Assembly: GCF_003860215.1 (NCBI RefSeq)
Contig: NZ_RQYH01000005.1
Coordinates: 43,729 to 107,728, forward strand
Direction: 5' to 3'
Source: Desulfovibrio sp. OH1186_COT-070
GTDB taxonomy: Bacteria; Desulfobacterota; Desulfovibrionia; Desulfovibrionales; Desulfovibrionaceae
Length of the DNA stretch: 64,000 nt
Position 1 is the stretch's first letter; the number at the start of each line of letters is the position of its first letter. A program made the translations under genes and the position numbers. Positions 24,334-34,743 of the stretch are shown one piece after another. The notes below the pieces were generated by a model that was not told where the DNA came from, ran no database searches, and saw only the letters and a program-made list of their open reading frames with translations.

Positions 24334-24726
24334 TCAACGCTTGGAATACTGATACCGGGCGCGTGCAGCGCGCAGGCCGTACTTTTTGCGCTCTTTCTTG
24401 CGCGCGTCACGCGTAAGAAAACCGGCCTTTTTCAGTACGGGGCGCAACGCCGGATCCACCAGCAAAAGAGCGCGGGAAATTCCGTGGCGCACAGCTTCAG
24501 CCTGCCCGGTAACTCCGCCGCCCGCAACATTGACACGGACATCAATCTTGTCGGCAAGCTTGGTCAGCACAAGAGGCTGCCGGATAATCATCTGCAACGT
24601 CTTGCGGGGGAAGTATTCCTCAAACGGACGCCCGTTCACCGTGATGCCGCCGGAGCCGCCATAAAGGCGGGTACGGGCCGTGGCCGTTTTTCTGCGTCCG
24701 GTGCCGTATTCAAATTTTTCGCTCAT
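24334..24726 (-). CDS. rpsI: 30S ribosomal protein S9
   Basis: S9 lies in the 30S head, and its C-terminal tail touches P-site tRNA. The 130-residue protein has [20 protein letters not shown] near the start, [20 protein letters not shown] in the middle and the conserved tail [20 protein letters not shown] ending in QYSKR. AAGGAG precedes the ATG by about ten bases. It follows rplM in the standard rplM-rpsI order. Confidence 0.98.
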   Translation of the reverse strand: MSEKFEYGTGRRKTATARTRLYGGSGGITVNGRPFEEYFPRKTLQMIIRQPLVLTKLADKIDVRVNVAGGGVTGQAEAVRHGISRALLLVDPALRPVLKKAGFLTRDARKKERKKYGLRAARARYQYSKR

Positions 24727-24740
24727 GTCTTTAGTGCTCC

Positions 24741-25175
24741 TTAATAAGGCAAGCTCAGCGCCTGAGGATTCTGGGCGGCATGCGGATGGTCGGGACCGGC
24801 ATATACCTTGAGTTTTTTCAGCATTGCCCGGCCAAGACTGTTGCGGGGCAGCATGCCCCGCACGGCGTGCATCAGAACACGGGCGGGTTTTTCGGCAAGC
24901 ATGTCGGAAAGAACGGTGGCCTTGAGGCCCCCCACCCAGCCGGAATGCCGATAATATTTTTTGTCGCTCAATTTCGAGCCGGTGGTTTTGATTTTTTCAC
25001 AGTTGACGACCACGATAAAGTCCCCGTTGTCCATATGCGGGGCAAATTCCGGCTTATGTTTCCCGCGCAGGCGGTGGGCGATCTGGCTTGCCAGACGACC
25101 AAGCACCTGATCCTGAGCGTCAACCACAAACCACTGGCGGTTGATGTCTTTCGGGGAGGGGCTAAACGTCTTCAT
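24741..25175 (-). CDS. rplM: 50S ribosomal protein L13
   Basis: L13 is an early-assembling 50S protein. The 144-residue sequence has [53 protein letters not shown] and the terminal [15 protein letters not shown]. The ATG has GAGGAG about nine bases upstream; the frame is open upstream without meaning. A clear promoter lies about 110 bases upstream, so the mRNA has a long leader, where ribosomal protein mRNAs often carry autoregulatory structure. Confidence 0.98.
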   Translation of the reverse strand: MKTFSPSPKDINRQWFVVDAQDQVLGRLASQIAHRLRGKHKPEFAPHMDNGDFIVVVNCEKIKTTGSKLSDKKYYRHSGWVGGLKATVLSDMLAEKPARVLMHAVRGMLPRNSLGRAMLKKLKVYAGPDHPHAAQNPQALSLPY

Positions 25176-25281
25176 CTGTAATGACTCCTCTGCCTGCAAC
25201 CAGCAGCCGCAGTAACATGGATATTTTTTTGTGCGGCGCGCAGCCGAACGGGGAAGCTGAAAACACCGCAATAAAGAACAG

Positions 25282-25310
25282 TTGCTACGCCACAAAAAAA
25301 CAAATGTCAA
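25282..25310 (-). promoter_or_regulatory. Sigma-70 promoter of rplM-rpsI
   Basis: On the minus strand, a perfect -35 TTGACA, a 17-bp spacer and a partial -10 TAGCAA. The leader is about 100 bases. The 317-bp region between rplM and the divergent HD-domain gene holds this promoter; I saw no gene and no clear promoter for the HD gene. Confidence 0.6.
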
Positions 25311-25492
25311 GACAGCATCGCCCCCCCAATGCCTGTCCGCGCACGGACGGGAAGGCTTGAATTTTCCCGTACCGCACGGCATAGTGCCATGCCGGACACG
25401 CAAAAAAGAAACAATTTCGCGCCTTCCGGGCCATTGCGTAACCCCTGCGCGAGGCAAGAAAACGAAAACCTCCAAAACAGGAGGGATGCAAC

Positions 25493-26725
25493 ATGATACG
25501 CAAGAGCCTGCTTCAGCTCATTTTTTCAGGATCATACCTGCTGCGCTGGAACGACAAGCTGCGCCCCGTGGAACTGCTCGAAATCGACAAACAGGCGCAC
25601 AAGATGCTGATCGCCTGCATCCTGTGGCACGAAAACTCCCGCGACCTCCCCATGCAGCAGCGCGTTGCCCTGGCGCAGCATATTATTGAAGGCGGCCTCT
25701 TTGACTACTTTTACCGGCTGATCATCACGGATATCAAACCGCCCATTTTTTACAAAATCAAGGACAATCCTCTCCACTACGCGCAACTCACAAAGCACGT
25801 TCTCGGCAGGCTGGAGCCTGTCATGGCCCCCCTGGGGCCGTTCTGGGAGCGCATGTGCCACTGGCATACCGCGCCGGAAGAAGACAGCCTGACGCGCCGC
25901 ATCCTCGCCGCCGCCCACCTCTTTGCCTCACAATGGGAGTTTCGCCTTATCGAACCGCTGAACCGCCCTTTTGACGATGAGATAGACGACATCGGAAAAT
26001 CTTTTCCCGACAGGCTGAACACTTTCACCGACCTGCAAGGTCTTGCCCTCATACAGACGCCGGGCACGGCGCTTTTTCGCCTGGCGAATCTGTGCGGCCA
26101 GTTGCGCTTTCAGATCCGCTGGACGCAGGCTCCACGCATTCCGGCAACATCCGTGCTGGGGCACATGTTCATTGTGGCATGCTTCGCCTACTTTTTCAGT
26201 CTGGCGGTCAATGCCTGCCAGGCCAGAGCAAACAACAATTTTTTCTGCGGCCTTTTTCACGACCTGCCGGAAGTGCTCACCCGCGATATCATTTCGCCCG
26301 TAAAGCAGTCCATTTCCAGCCTGCCCCAAATCATCAAGGAATATGAAGACAAAGAGCTGGAACGCCGTGTCTTTGCGCCCCTGCGCGCCGAAGGCCTGAC
26401 ATCGCTGGCAGAGCGCATCGAATACTACCTTGGCTCTGCCGTCGGCTCGGAATTTCAGGAAAGCGTGTGCGAAAACGGGCGGATTCGCAGCGTTGACGGC
26501 TTCAGCGGACTGAACGCCCAAAACAGGGACGAACTCGACCCCAAGGACGGCCAGCTTGTCAAAATCTGCGACAATCTGGCAGCGTTTCTTGAAGCGCACA
26601 GCTCCATTCGCAACGGCGTTTCTTCTCCCCACCTTCTGGAAGCCCGCGTACGCCTGCTGACCGGCCTGCGGGAAAGCCCACTCACAAGCCTGCATTTGGA
26701 CACCCTTTTGGCAGACTTTGACTGA
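25493..26725 (+). CDS. HD-domain metal-dependent phosphohydrolase family protein
   Basis: This 410-residue protein has an HD_3-type (YfbR-like) domain at about residues 215-330: [13 protein letters not shown] (His224), then [20 protein letters not shown] with the HD pair His256-Asp257. The family includes 5'-deoxynucleotidases and other metal phosphohydrolases, but the substrate here is not known. The N-terminal 200 residues are helical with a conserved feel and no motif I recognise. AGGAGGG precedes the ATG by seven bases. The next gene starts five bases after the stop, so the two form an operon. No membrane segment; likely cytoplasmic. Confidence 0.85.
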   Translation: MIRKSLLQLIFSGSYLLRWNDKLRPVELLEIDKQAHKMLIACILWHENSRDLPMQQRVALAQHIIEGGLFDYFYRLIITDIKPPIFYKIKDNPLHYAQLTKHVLGRLEPVMAPLGPFWERMCHWHTAPEEDSLTRRILAAAHLFASQWEFRLIEPLNRPFDDEIDDIGKSFPDRLNTFTDLQGLALIQTPGTALFRLANLCGQLRFQIRWTQAPRIPATSVLGHMFIVACFAYFFSLAVNACQARANNNFFCGLFHDLPEVLTRDIISPVKQSISSLPQIIKEYEDKELERRVFAPLRAEGLTSLAERIEYYLGSAVGSEFQESVCENGRIRSVDGFSGLNAQNRDELDPKDGQLVKICDNLAAFLEAHSSIRNGVSSPHLLEARVRLLTGLRESPLTSLHLDTLLADFD

Positions 26726-26730
26726 AAATC

Positions 26731-27459
26731 ATGAAGCACATTTTTCTTCGGCTGCTGGTTGCTCTTGCCCTCATGCAGATTCTCGCCGCCCCCTGTACAG
26801 CCTTTTCCCGTCCGGCCCCCAGAGGGATAACGTCCTACGCCAAGAGCATGGAATTTTACTACCTCGCCCCCAAGCCGGAAAGCCTGCCCGGCATTCTGCG
26901 CGCCTTTGACACACAAGGAGTTCTGGCCGACAGCCAGAAACGTCTTGCCCTGGCAGCCTTTCTGGCGGAAACTCTGCGCGCTGCGCCCGAAGCCCGAATC
27001 CATATATGGGCAACGGTTCCCGCGCTGGGGCAGGACGGCAAGAGGACGCTGGCCTGGGCGGTTCATCTGGCCCGGTTGCCCGATGAAGAGTCTCTCCTGA
27101 ATGCCTTGCTGGGGCAGAACGATGCCCTGTTGCGGAGGCAGATTGCGGGCAGCCCCGGCTTGCTGCACGACTGGAAAATCTCTTCGGAAGCGACAGTGCT
27201 CCAGATGTACTGGACCGCATTCATGGCTTGCGGCAGCCTCCGCTATCTGGACGCGATCATTCAGGCCGCCTTGCAGTATGCCCATCTCAACGCACGGGGA
27301 GAGCGCAAGGGCCCTTCTTTTCCGATGTTTGCGGCGGCAGCGGCATCGCTGTACGAGTTGGCTCCCCGCCACCCGATCGTTTCCGAACGGCTGGAAATCT
27401 TCCTGCGCAGCGCCGGCGGGCCGGAAGCCGACACCTTGCGCGCCATTCTGCGGAAGTAG
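26731..27459 (+). CDS. Exported protein of unknown function
   Basis: A 242-residue protein with an N-terminal signal peptide (MKHIFLRLLVALALMQILAA, probable cleavage near residue 24), so it is likely periplasmic. The rest is almost entirely helical with repeating Leu/Ala patterns (for example ALAAFLAETLRAAPEA and LDAIIQAALQYAHLNARG), suggesting a helical-repeat or scaffold fold. There is no catalytic motif. It follows the HD gene by five bases and has no good ribosome binding site, so it is likely translated by coupling. It converges with dxs. Confidence 0.75.
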   Translation: MKHIFLRLLVALALMQILAAPCTAFSRPAPRGITSYAKSMEFYYLAPKPESLPGILRAFDTQGVLADSQKRLALAAFLAETLRAAPEARIHIWATVPALGQDGKRTLAWAVHLARLPDEESLLNALLGQNDALLRRQIAGSPGLLHDWKISSEATVLQMYWTAFMACGSLRYLDAIIQAALQYAHLNARGERKGPSFPMFAAAAASLYELAPRHPIVSERLEIFLRSAGGPEADTLRAILRK

Positions 27460-27537
27460 AGAGCTGCCCGCCTCCGCCGTGCAGCGGATGCCCCCCAAAA
27501 ATGCGCAGCCTGCCCCATTGCAGGCTTCCGGAGCAGA

Positions 27538-29427
27538 TCACTCCAAAAGTTCAAGCAATGCCTGAACAATATGACTGCTGCGCAAACCCGCCTGCGCACG
27601 CAACTGCAACTGGCTGCCGTGTTCCACAAAGCTGTCCGCTATCCCCAGCCGCCGGATGCGTTGTCCGCGCAACAGGCCAGCATCATTCCAGAATTCCAGA
27701 ACAGCGGAAGAAAATCCGCCAGCCATCACCCCTTCCTCAATCAGGAGGATACGGTCAAACTTTCGGGCAAGCTCCGCCAGTTGCCTTTCCGGCAAGGGCT
27801 TGAGCCACACCGGATCAAAAACAAGCGGGCAAATTCCTGTCTGCTCCGCCACGGCAGCAGCGGCTTCGCGGGCCGGGTGCACCCTGTTGCCCGCAGCAAT
27901 CACCGCCACCCTCTCGCCGTCCTGCACAATATCCCCCTCTCCTGCGGCAAGCAGGCGCAGCGGATCTTCCAGCGGCGCGCCAAAGGCCGCACCGCGGGGG
28001 TAGCGCAGCGCACAGGGGCCGTTGTGCAAAAGCGCTGTGTGCAGGCAGTGGCGCAACATGTTTTCGTCGCGCGGGGCCAGCAATGCCATATTGGGGATAT
28101 GTCGCAAAAAGGCGATGTCAAAAACACCGTGGTGCGTGGCCCCGTCTTCTCCCACAAGGCCCGCGCGGTCAATGCAGAAAGTGACCGGCAGGTTCTGGAT
28201 GCACACGTCGTGCACGATCTGGTCATATGCGCGTTGCAGAAATGTGGAATAAATGGCCAGGACAGGCCGGAGCCCCTGGGTGGCGAGTCCTGCGGCAAAA
28301 GTGACCGCATGCTGCTCACAGATGCCTACATCCACAAAGCGTTCGGGAAAGCGCCGATAAAAACTGTCCGTACCCGTGCCCTCGGGCATGGCCGCTGTAA
28401 TGGCGATGATCTTTTCGTCCTGCTCTGCCAGTTCCACCAGAGTTTGGCTGAACACGCTTGTAAATGAGGGCACTGCGGCGGGAGAGGAAAGCGGCTTCCC
28501 GGTTTCCGGCGTGAATCCCCCCACTCCGTGATACAGAACGGGATTTTTTTCCGCAGGCACATAGCCTTTCCCTTTTTGTGTGCGCACATGCAGCAATACC
28601 GGACCGTCTTCAACAGCCGCCGCCATTTCCAGATGGCGGCGCAAGGCAGGAATGTCGTGCCCGTCCACCGGCCCGATATAGTTGAACCGCAGCGCTTCAA
28701 AGAGCATTCCGGGCGTAAAGAACGACTTGAAGCTCCATTCGCCGCGCATGGCGTACACGGCAAGTTTTTGCCCTATGCGCGGGATGGAGCGCAGAAAGTT
28801 GAGCACTTCCTTGCGGGCCTGGCGCACCCACCTGCGGGACAGTGTCCTGCTCAAAAAAAGTGAGAGAGCGCCCACATTGGGAGAAATGGACATGGCATTG
28901 TCGTTGAGAACGACAATCAGGCGCCGCCCCATGTGCCCGGCCAGATTGAGGCCCTCAAAAGCCTCACCGCCCGTCAGGGATCCATCACCGATAATCGCCA
29001 GCACATGGTGGGAAAGTCCGGAGCGGTCACGGGCAAGCGCCATGCCCAGAGCGGCGGAAATGGAGGTGGAGGAATGCCCCACGCCAAAGTGGTCAAAGGG
29101 GCTTTCTGCCATTCGTGGAAAACCTGACAGCCCGCCGAAGGTGCGCAGAGAAGAAAATTCCCTGGCCCTCCCTGTCAGCAGCTTGTAGGCATAGGCCTGG
29201 TGCCCCACATCCCAGACAAGCTTGTCCTGTTCCATATTGAATGTGGCCAGAAGAGCCAGCGTAAGCTCCACGGCACCCAGCGAGGGCGCAAGATGTCCCC
29301 CTGTGCGGGAAACCACCTCAATGATGCGCTGGCGCACTTCCTCCGCCAGGCGCGCCAGGTCGCCGTCGGAAAGGCCCTGCACCTGGGCGGGGCTGGTGAT
29401 CTGATCGAGGGGCAGGCGTACTTTCAT
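27538..29427 (-). CDS. dxs: 1-deoxy-D-xylulose-5-phosphate synthase
   Basis: DXS condenses pyruvate and glyceraldehyde-3-phosphate, the first step of the MEP isoprenoid pathway, using thiamine diphosphate. The 629-residue protein has LVWDVGHQAYAYKLLTGR, the ThDP motif IGDGSLTGGEAFEGLN ending VVLNDN, then DRAGLVGEDGATHHGVFD and the C-terminal transketolase domain. Its ATG lies one base after the ispA stop, so it is the last gene of the ispG-to-dxs operon. Having dxs and ispA together with ispG puts three MEP/prenyl steps under one promoter. Confidence 0.97.
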   Translation of the reverse strand: MKVRLPLDQITSPAQVQGLSDGDLARLAEEVRQRIIEVVSRTGGHLAPSLGAVELTLALLATFNMEQDKLVWDVGHQAYAYKLLTGRAREFSSLRTFGGLSGFPRMAESPFDHFGVGHSSTSISAALGMALARDRSGLSHHVLAIIGDGSLTGGEAFEGLNLAGHMGRRLIVVLNDNAMSISPNVGALSLFLSRTLSRRWVRQARKEVLNFLRSIPRIGQKLAVYAMRGEWSFKSFFTPGMLFEALRFNYIGPVDGHDIPALRRHLEMAAAVEDGPVLLHVRTQKGKGYVPAEKNPVLYHGVGGFTPETGKPLSSPAAVPSFTSVFSQTLVELAEQDEKIIAITAAMPEGTGTDSFYRRFPERFVDVGICEQHAVTFAAGLATQGLRPVLAIYSTFLQRAYDQIVHDVCIQNLPVTFCIDRAGLVGEDGATHHGVFDIAFLRHIPNMALLAPRDENMLRHCLHTALLHNGPCALRYPRGAAFGAPLEDPLRLLAAGEGDIVQDGERVAVIAAGNRVHPAREAAAAVAEQTGICPLVFDPVWLKPLPERQLAELARKFDRILLIEEGVMAGGFSSAVLEFWNDAGLLRGQRIRRLGIADSFVEHGSQLQLRAQAGLRSSHIVQALLELLE

Positions 29428-29428
29428 T

Positions 29429-30319
29429 TCATGCCGCCCTGTCTGCTACATATTGGGCAAGAGCGCACAGAAAGTCCGCGTCAACCCCGTCAAAACTTTT
29501 CAGGGAGTCCTGAGCCGCGCGGGCGTATTGTTGGGCAAGGGTACGGCTTTCTTCCAGACCGAGCAACGCCGGATAGGTCTGCTTGCCCTGAGCGGCATCA
29601 CTGCCCGCAGGCTTGCCCAGCGTTTCCGTATCCGCAACGACATCCAGAATGTCGTCGGCAATCTGGAAAGCCACTCCCAAGGAACTTCCGTATTCCGAAA
29701 CAGCATCGCAGACGGCCGTATCCGCACCAGCGAGGAGGGCTCCACACAAACAGGAGGCGCGCAACAGTGCCCCCGTCTTCATGGCGTGCATGCTCCGCAA
29801 TTCTTCCACTGTCATGAATTTTCCGCCAGTGGCCGCCATATCCAGTTGCTGCCCGCCGACCATTCCCGAGGCGCCTGCGGCCAGAGCCAGAGCGACGGCA
29901 GCCCGCAGCAAATTCTCCGCCTCCACAGGGCAGCGGCACAGCACGCCAAAAGCGTCCGTCAGCAGGGCATCGCCGGCGAGAATTGCCGTTGCTTCTCCAA
30001 AAGCCTTGTGATTGGAGGGTTTTCCCCGGCGAAGATCGTCATTGTCCATGGCGGGCAGGTCGTCATGGATCAGGGAATAGGTATGGATCATTTCGATGGC
30101 AGCGGCAAAGGGCATGGCCCGCTCAGGGTCAAGGCCGCACAGGGAGGCCACGCTCAGGCACAATACCGGACGCAGGCGTTTGCCGCCAGCCTGGAGGCTG
30201 TAGAGCATGGCCTCTTTCAAACGGGGGGGAATGGGGTGCGCATCCAGACAAACAGAAAGGTATGCCTCTGTTTTTTCCCCGCGCTCGCGCAACAGGGATT
30301 TCATGTCTTCCGGCGACAT
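29429..30319 (-). CDS. ispA: Polyprenyl (farnesyl/geranyl) diphosphate synthase
   Basis: This 296-residue enzyme condenses isopentenyl diphosphate with allylic diphosphates. The first aspartate-rich motif is DDLPAMDNDD (86-95); the second is in FQIADDILDVVADTETLGK. GGKRLRP near residue 46 and the KTGALL motif are present. The residues before the first motif (HTYSLIHDDL) fit the short-chain (C15) bacterial type. Its ATG overlaps the xseB stop in a TAATG junction, and dxs follows one base later. The xseB-ispA-dxs order is a very common bacterial arrangement. Confidence 0.96.
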   Translation of the reverse strand: MSPEDMKSLLRERGEKTEAYLSVCLDAHPIPPRLKEAMLYSLQAGGKRLRPVLCLSVASLCGLDPERAMPFAAAIEMIHTYSLIHDDLPAMDNDDLRRGKPSNHKAFGEATAILAGDALLTDAFGVLCRCPVEAENLLRAAVALALAAGASGMVGGQQLDMAATGGKFMTVEELRSMHAMKTGALLRASCLCGALLAGADTAVCDAVSEYGSSLGVAFQIADDILDVVADTETLGKPAGSDAAQGKQTYPALLGLEESRTLAQQYARAAQDSLKSFDGVDADFLCALAQYVADRAA

Positions 30320-30585
30320 TACAGATCCTCCTCGCGCTGCGTCACAGTTTCCGCGTTTTCCGGCTCCCCCAGCGGAAGCGCCTGACCATCCTGCCAGAGT
30401 TCAATGTCATGCCGGGCCTTCTCCAGTTGCTGGCGGCAGTACCGGGAGCACGCCGCTCCCTCCTTGTAGAGGGCCATACCTTTTTCCAGAGGCAGACCGC
30501 CGGACTCAAGCGCACTGACAATTTCCTGCAGGCGTTTCAGTTTTTTTTCAAAAAGGCTTTCTGTTTTTGCGCTCATGTCTTTCAC
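30319..30585 (-). CDS. xseB: Exodeoxyribonuclease VII small subunit
   Basis: XseB, with XseA, forms exonuclease VII, which degrades single-stranded DNA. The 88-residue helical protein has the family core FEKKLKRLQEIVSALESGGL and ALYKEGAACSRYCRQQLEKA. The frame starts at a GTG that overlaps the stop of the peptidase gene (GTGA), with an ATG three codons later; either could be used. Its stop overlaps the ispA ATG. Confidence 0.9.
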   Translation of the reverse strand: MKDMSAKTESLFEKKLKRLQEIVSALESGGLPLEKGMALYKEGAACSRYCRQQLEKARHDIELWQDGQALPLGEPENAETVTQREEDL

Positions 30586-31475
30586 TGTTCCGTCGGGCCC
30601 GGTGCAGGCGCGAGAAAGGGTTGCGGATCAACAGAAACTCCCTGCACCAACAGGGAAAGATGCAAATGGGGGCCCGTGACACGCCCTGTGGCTCCAACGC
30701 GGCCGATCATCTGCCCCTGGCGAACCATATCGCCCTTTTGCACCGAAATTTCGCTCAGGTGCAGATATGCGGTAAAAACTCCCTCGCCGTGGTGAAGATA
30801 CACTGCATTGCCGGAGAAGTACAAATCGTCCGTCAGAACCACGCGCCCGTCCGCGCAGGCGGTAACGGGCACGCCTTCCGCCGCGCGAAGGTCAAGCCCC
30901 CGGTGCGTCCCACGGGGCTGCCCGTTGAAGACGCGCCTTACTCCGAAAAGACTCGACACTCCTCCGGGAACAGGGCGCGCAAAAGGAAGCGACCAGTGGC
31001 GTTGCGGCAAATGATCGGCCATGGCGGCACGCACTTTTTCCCGGTCGGCCCTGATGCGTTCCAACTGGTCCGCAGGCGGCGAAACATATTTTTTGTCCAC
31101 AGTCAGGCGCTGCACAGGACGCTTTTTTTCAAAAAAAACAATATCACGCCCAACGCGCTCCGGATTTTGCCTTTCTTCCCCCACGCAGGTCACGGAAAGA
31201 CGTCCTTTTCCCTCTTTTGCGTCCAGATCTACCGGCAGCAGCACAAGCCCCTGCCACAGCCCCTCTGCATGGACAGCCTGAACGGGGAAGGACTTGCCCT
31301 GCCAGTGAAAACGGAACGTGTGTACCGGTTTCTCGCTCACAGCCCTGGCAAGAAAGGCGTCTCCCTTGGCCGTTCTGGACGGAGCTTCGAGGGCAAGCCC
31401 CGCCGCAACCGCACTTGCGCACAGCCAACAAAGCCAGAGCAGCACCCAGAAAGGAAGAAATGCCCGTGATTTCAC
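30582..31475 (-). CDS. M23-family (LytM-like) peptidase, exported
   Basis: A 297-residue protein with an N-terminal signal or membrane segment (AFLPFWVLLWLCWLCASAVA) and a C-terminal M23 domain. The zinc motifs are HRGLDLRAAEGVPV (H-x3-D) and GPHLHLSLLV (HxH), with GRVVLTDDLYFSGNAVYLHH between them. Such enzymes cut peptidoglycan cross-bridges or, when inactive, activate amidases; here all ligands are present, so it is probably an active endopeptidase in the periplasm. The start is the GTG with GGGGAGG about seven bases upstream and the signal sequence right after. The open frame upstream of it lies inside xseA. It sits oddly between the two exonuclease VII genes. Confidence 0.9.
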   Translation of the reverse strand: MKSRAFLPFWVLLWLCWLCASAVAAGLALEAPSRTAKGDAFLARAVSEKPVHTFRFHWQGKSFPVQAVHAEGLWQGLVLLPVDLDAKEGKGRLSVTCVGEERQNPERVGRDIVFFEKKRPVQRLTVDKKYVSPPADQLERIRADREKVRAAMADHLPQRHWSLPFARPVPGGVSSLFGVRRVFNGQPRGTHRGLDLRAAEGVPVTACADGRVVLTDDLYFSGNAVYLHHGEGVFTAYLHLSEISVQKGDMVRQGQMIGRVGATGRVTGPHLHLSLLVQGVSVDPQPFLAPAPGPTEQ

Positions 31476-31489
31476 CGTAACGCCTCCCC

Positions 31490-32971
31490 TTATCCTTTGC
31501 GCTTTTGTGTCTTCCCCGTTGGGGACAGCCCGGAAACCACAGCCTCCAGACTCCCGTCGTGCAGGCATATGTCAAGTTTTTCGCCGGGAGAGACGGCTCT
31601 GACCGAGCGTACGGGCGTTCCCTCCCGCGTGCGAACAAAGGCATAACCCCTTCCGAGCAGAGCCAGCGGACTGGCCCCCTCCAAAGCTGACGCCAAGCCG
31701 TCAAGACGGTGGGCAAAGGAAAGATGCACGGCCGCCCCCGCTGCATGAAGGCTCTGCGTCGCCAGAGCAAGAAATTTTTCTTTTTTTTCCAGCAGGGACG
31801 GCAGCGCATGGCAAAGAGCGCCCTCAAGCACGGCCAGACGGGCCCCCAGCATGCCTATTTTTTCCGCATCCCAAGCCGCCAGACGGGACTGCTCAAAGCG
31901 CGCGCAGCGGATCTCTTTTTCGTCCAGCCACCGTGCGGCAGCCCGCCGTAAAGAAGCTTCCAGCGCCCCCACCTGATCGGCCAGCCGCTTGTGGCTGCGC
32001 AGGGGCGAAAGCCAGCGCAAGGCGCTTTCGCACCGCTCCAGCTTATACCCGTACATGTCAACACACCTTTTTGTGACACGGCGCAAAGCGAGGGCGGCTT
32101 CGTCCACCCTTTGCGCCAGTTCGCTACGCAACGGCCAGAGAATCTGGGCAGCATGGGAAGGCGTGGCCGCGCGAACATCTGCTGTCATGTCGGCCAGTGT
32201 GGTATCAACCTCATGCCCGACCCCGGCAAGCACAGGAAGCCGCGAACAAAACACGGCCTGTGCCACGCTTTCCTCATTGAAGGCCCACAGATCCTCCAGA
32301 GAGCCTCCTCCCCGGATGAGCACAATCACCTGCGCCCACTCCTGCTCATTGGCTTCAGACATGGCGCGCACAATGGACGGCGCGGCTTCCTCACCCTGCA
32401 TCAGCGCGGGAAAAATCCTGATACGCGCCCCGCTCCCCCTCCCGCGGGCCAATTCCAGAAAGTCCTGCAAGGCTGCTCCGCGAGGCGAGGTGACAACCGC
32501 CACCCTTTGCGGATCAGGGGGAAGACGCCTTTTGCGCTCAAGAGCGAAAAAACCTTGCGCCGCAAGCCTGCGCCTGCTCTCTTCCAGAGCTTTTGCCAAC
32601 AGCCCCTGCCCTGCCGGCTGCGCCATTTCCACCATCAACTGGTATTGTCCGCGCGGGGCATAGACGCCAATGCGTCCGGCACAGAGCAGTTCCTGCCCGT
32701 TCTGGACGATTTCCGGCAACGGGGGACGGGGTTTGTCAAAAACCTCCCCTGTCAGCGGATCAAAATGCTGGTGCTGCCGACGCTGCATGTACTGAAACCA
32801 GACACACTGCATCTGGGCATCCTGATCCTTGAGACTGAAATAGAGGTGCCCTGAAGCTGGCCGGGAAAGATTGCTCACCTCCCCACGAACCCATACAAAG
32901 GGAAAATTTCCTTCGATGGTCTTGCGCAGCCGCTCTGTGAGCTCGCGGACCGTCAGTATGGCTGCTTCCAT
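31490..32971 (-). CDS. xseA: Exodeoxyribonuclease VII large subunit
   Basis: XseA is the catalytic subunit of exonuclease VII. The 493-residue protein has an N-terminal OB fold (FVWVRGEVSNLSRPASGHLY), then the catalytic domain with VAVVTSPRGAALQDFL, VIVLIRGGGSLEDLWAFNEE and AGVGHEVDTTLADMTADVRA, and a long C-terminal helical region (about 270-420) that forms the coiled-coil arm. An AGGA ribosome binding site precedes the ATG. It lies between proS and the peptidase gene in the same operon; the gap to proS is 35 bases. Confidence 0.97.
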   Translation of the reverse strand: MEAAILTVRELTERLRKTIEGNFPFVWVRGEVSNLSRPASGHLYFSLKDQDAQMQCVWFQYMQRRQHQHFDPLTGEVFDKPRPPLPEIVQNGQELLCAGRIGVYAPRGQYQLMVEMAQPAGQGLLAKALEESRRRLAAQGFFALERKRRLPPDPQRVAVVTSPRGAALQDFLELARGRGSGARIRIFPALMQGEEAAPSIVRAMSEANEQEWAQVIVLIRGGGSLEDLWAFNEESVAQAVFCSRLPVLAGVGHEVDTTLADMTADVRAATPSHAAQILWPLRSELAQRVDEAALALRRVTKRCVDMYGYKLERCESALRWLSPLRSHKRLADQVGALEASLRRAAARWLDEKEIRCARFEQSRLAAWDAEKIGMLGARLAVLEGALCHALPSLLEKKEKFLALATQSLHAAGAAVHLSFAHRLDGLASALEGASPLALLGRGYAFVRTREGTPVRSVRAVSPGEKLDICLHDGSLEAVVSGLSPTGKTQKRKG

Positions 32972-33006
32972 ATTTCCTGCGTCGACTGTTTGGGCCTGTC
33001 GCTCCG

Positions 33007-34743
33007 TCAGGACTGCCCCTGCTGTTCTTCCCAGCCAGCGCGAACCGTCTGCGCCCAGGCGGCAAAGGCATCGTCCATTCCGTCAAGGGGCAGTTCCCCC
33101 TTGACGCCACTGCGCCGATCCTTGCATTCCACAATGCGGCGCGCAAAACCTCTGGCCCCCAGCACAAGCTGCATGGGAATGCCCAACAGATCCGCATCAT
33201 TGAACTTGATGCCCGGCCGCTCGTCGCGGTCGTCCAGAAGAACGTCCACACCCTGCGCCCGCAGACGGGCATACAGGTCTTCCGCTGCGTCCGCAACTTC
33301 CCTGTTGCGCGGGTCAAGATTGAGCAGAATACAGTCAAAGGGAGCCAGCGGCGGCGGAAAAACAATGCCGCGCTCATCGTGGTTCTGCTCGATGGCTGCT
33401 GCGGCCACTCGCGATACGCCAATGCCGTAGCAGCCCATGATCATGGTCTGCTCCTTTCCCTTTTCGTCCAGAAACACGGCATGCAGGGCATCGCTGTACT
33501 TGCGCCCCAGCATGAACACATGCCCCACCTCTATGCCTCTGGTCAGGCTTATGGAGCCGCCACAACGCGGGCATCTGTCATCGGGAGCAATGAAACGCAG
33601 ATCAGCCCAACCGGCAATACGGACATCACGTGCCAGATCCACATGCAGCAGGTGCGCGTCACCCTCATTGGCACCGGCCACATAATCCGTGCCGCCTTCA
33701 AGCTCATTGTCGGCATACACGGGAATGTCCAGCCCCACAGGGCCAGCAAAACCCACAGGGGCTCCTGTCAGCCTCTGCACGGCTGCGGCATCAGCCAGGC
33801 TGACTTCCTGCGCATTGAGCAGGTTTTTGAGTTTGATATCGTTCACTTCCCGGTCGCCGCGCACCAGAACAGCCACAAAAGACCTGTCCACGGAAAAAAG
33901 CATGGTCTTGACAATGCCGGTGGCGGGCACGCCCAGAAAAGCCGTCAGTTCCTCAACGCTATGAATACCGGGAGTGGAAACCTTCTCCACCACCGGCCCC
34001 GGAGCGGGAGCAGGGGAAGAGGGGCAGGCAACTTCCGCCCTCTCCACATTGGCGGCATATTCGCACTGCCGGCAAAAAGCCAGCGTGTCTTCACCCGTAT
34101 CGGCAAGGACCATGAATTCATGGGAAAAGCTGCCGCCGATGGAGCCTGCATCCGCTTCCACGGCACGAAATTTCAGGCCAAGCTGCCCAAAAATCCGGGT
34201 ATAGGCAGAATGCACGGCCCTGTAACTTTCTTCGGCACATTCCACGGAAGCGTCAAAGGAATACCCGTCCTTCATGAGAAATTCACGCCCGCGCATGAGT
34301 CCGAAACGCGGGCGGATTTCATCCCTGAATTTGGTCTGGATCTGGTACAGGCGAACAGGCAGCTGGCGGTAGGAACGCACCTCGCCCCGCACAAGGTCCG
34401 TGATGACCTCTTCATGGGTCGGGCCAAGGCAGTAGTCGCGCTCGTTGCGATCCTTGAAGCGCAGCAATTCCTTGCCATAATGCTCCCAGCGTCCGGACTC
34501 TTTCCAGAGGTCCGCCGGCTGCACCATGGGCATGAGCAGTTCCTGATAGCCCACGTGGGCCATTTCCCGCCGGATGATTGCACTGATTTTTTCAAGAACT
34601 TTCAGCCCGAGGGGCAGATATGTGTAGAGGCCCGAAGTGAGCCTGCGCACCATTCCGGCGCGCAGGAGAAGTTTGTGGCTGACAACTTCGGCATCAGAGG
34701 GGGACTCCCGGAGCGTGGGGATATAGCAGGTACTGAAACGCAT
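33007..34743 (-). CDS. proS: Prolyl-tRNA synthetase, bacterial type with editing domain
   Basis: This 578-residue class II synthetase charges tRNA-Pro in the cytoplasm. The core has [20 protein letters not shown], motif 2 ([20 protein letters not shown]) and the GYSFD section. The inserted YbaK-like editing domain (about 225-385), which clears Ala-tRNA-Pro, carries [15 protein letters not shown] and is followed by [20 protein letters not shown] and [13 protein letters not shown] (motif 3 region). An anticodon-binding domain ends the protein. The ATG overlaps the ispG stop (TAATG), so ispG and proS are coupled. Confidence 0.97.
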   Translation of the reverse strand: MRFSTCYIPTLRESPSDAEVVSHKLLLRAGMVRRLTSGLYTYLPLGLKVLEKISAIIRREMAHVGYQELLMPMVQPADLWKESGRWEHYGKELLRFKDRNERDYCLGPTHEEVITDLVRGEVRSYRQLPVRLYQIQTKFRDEIRPRFGLMRGREFLMKDGYSFDASVECAEESYRAVHSAYTRIFGQLGLKFRAVEADAGSIGGSFSHEFMVLADTGEDTLAFCRQCEYAANVERAEVACPSSPAPAPGPVVEKVSTPGIHSVEELTAFLGVPATGIVKTMLFSVDRSFVAVLVRGDREVNDIKLKNLLNAQEVSLADAAAVQRLTGAPVGFAGPVGLDIPVYADNELEGGTDYVAGANEGDAHLLHVDLARDVRIAGWADLRFIAPDDRCPRCGGSISLTRGIEVGHVFMLGRKYSDALHAVFLDEKGKEQTMIMGCYGIGVSRVAAAAIEQNHDERGIVFPPPLAPFDCILLNLDPRNREVADAAEDLYARLRAQGVDVLLDDRDERPGIKFNDADLLGIPMQLVLGARGFARRIVECKDRRSGVKGELPLDGMDDAFAAWAQTVRAGWEEQQGQS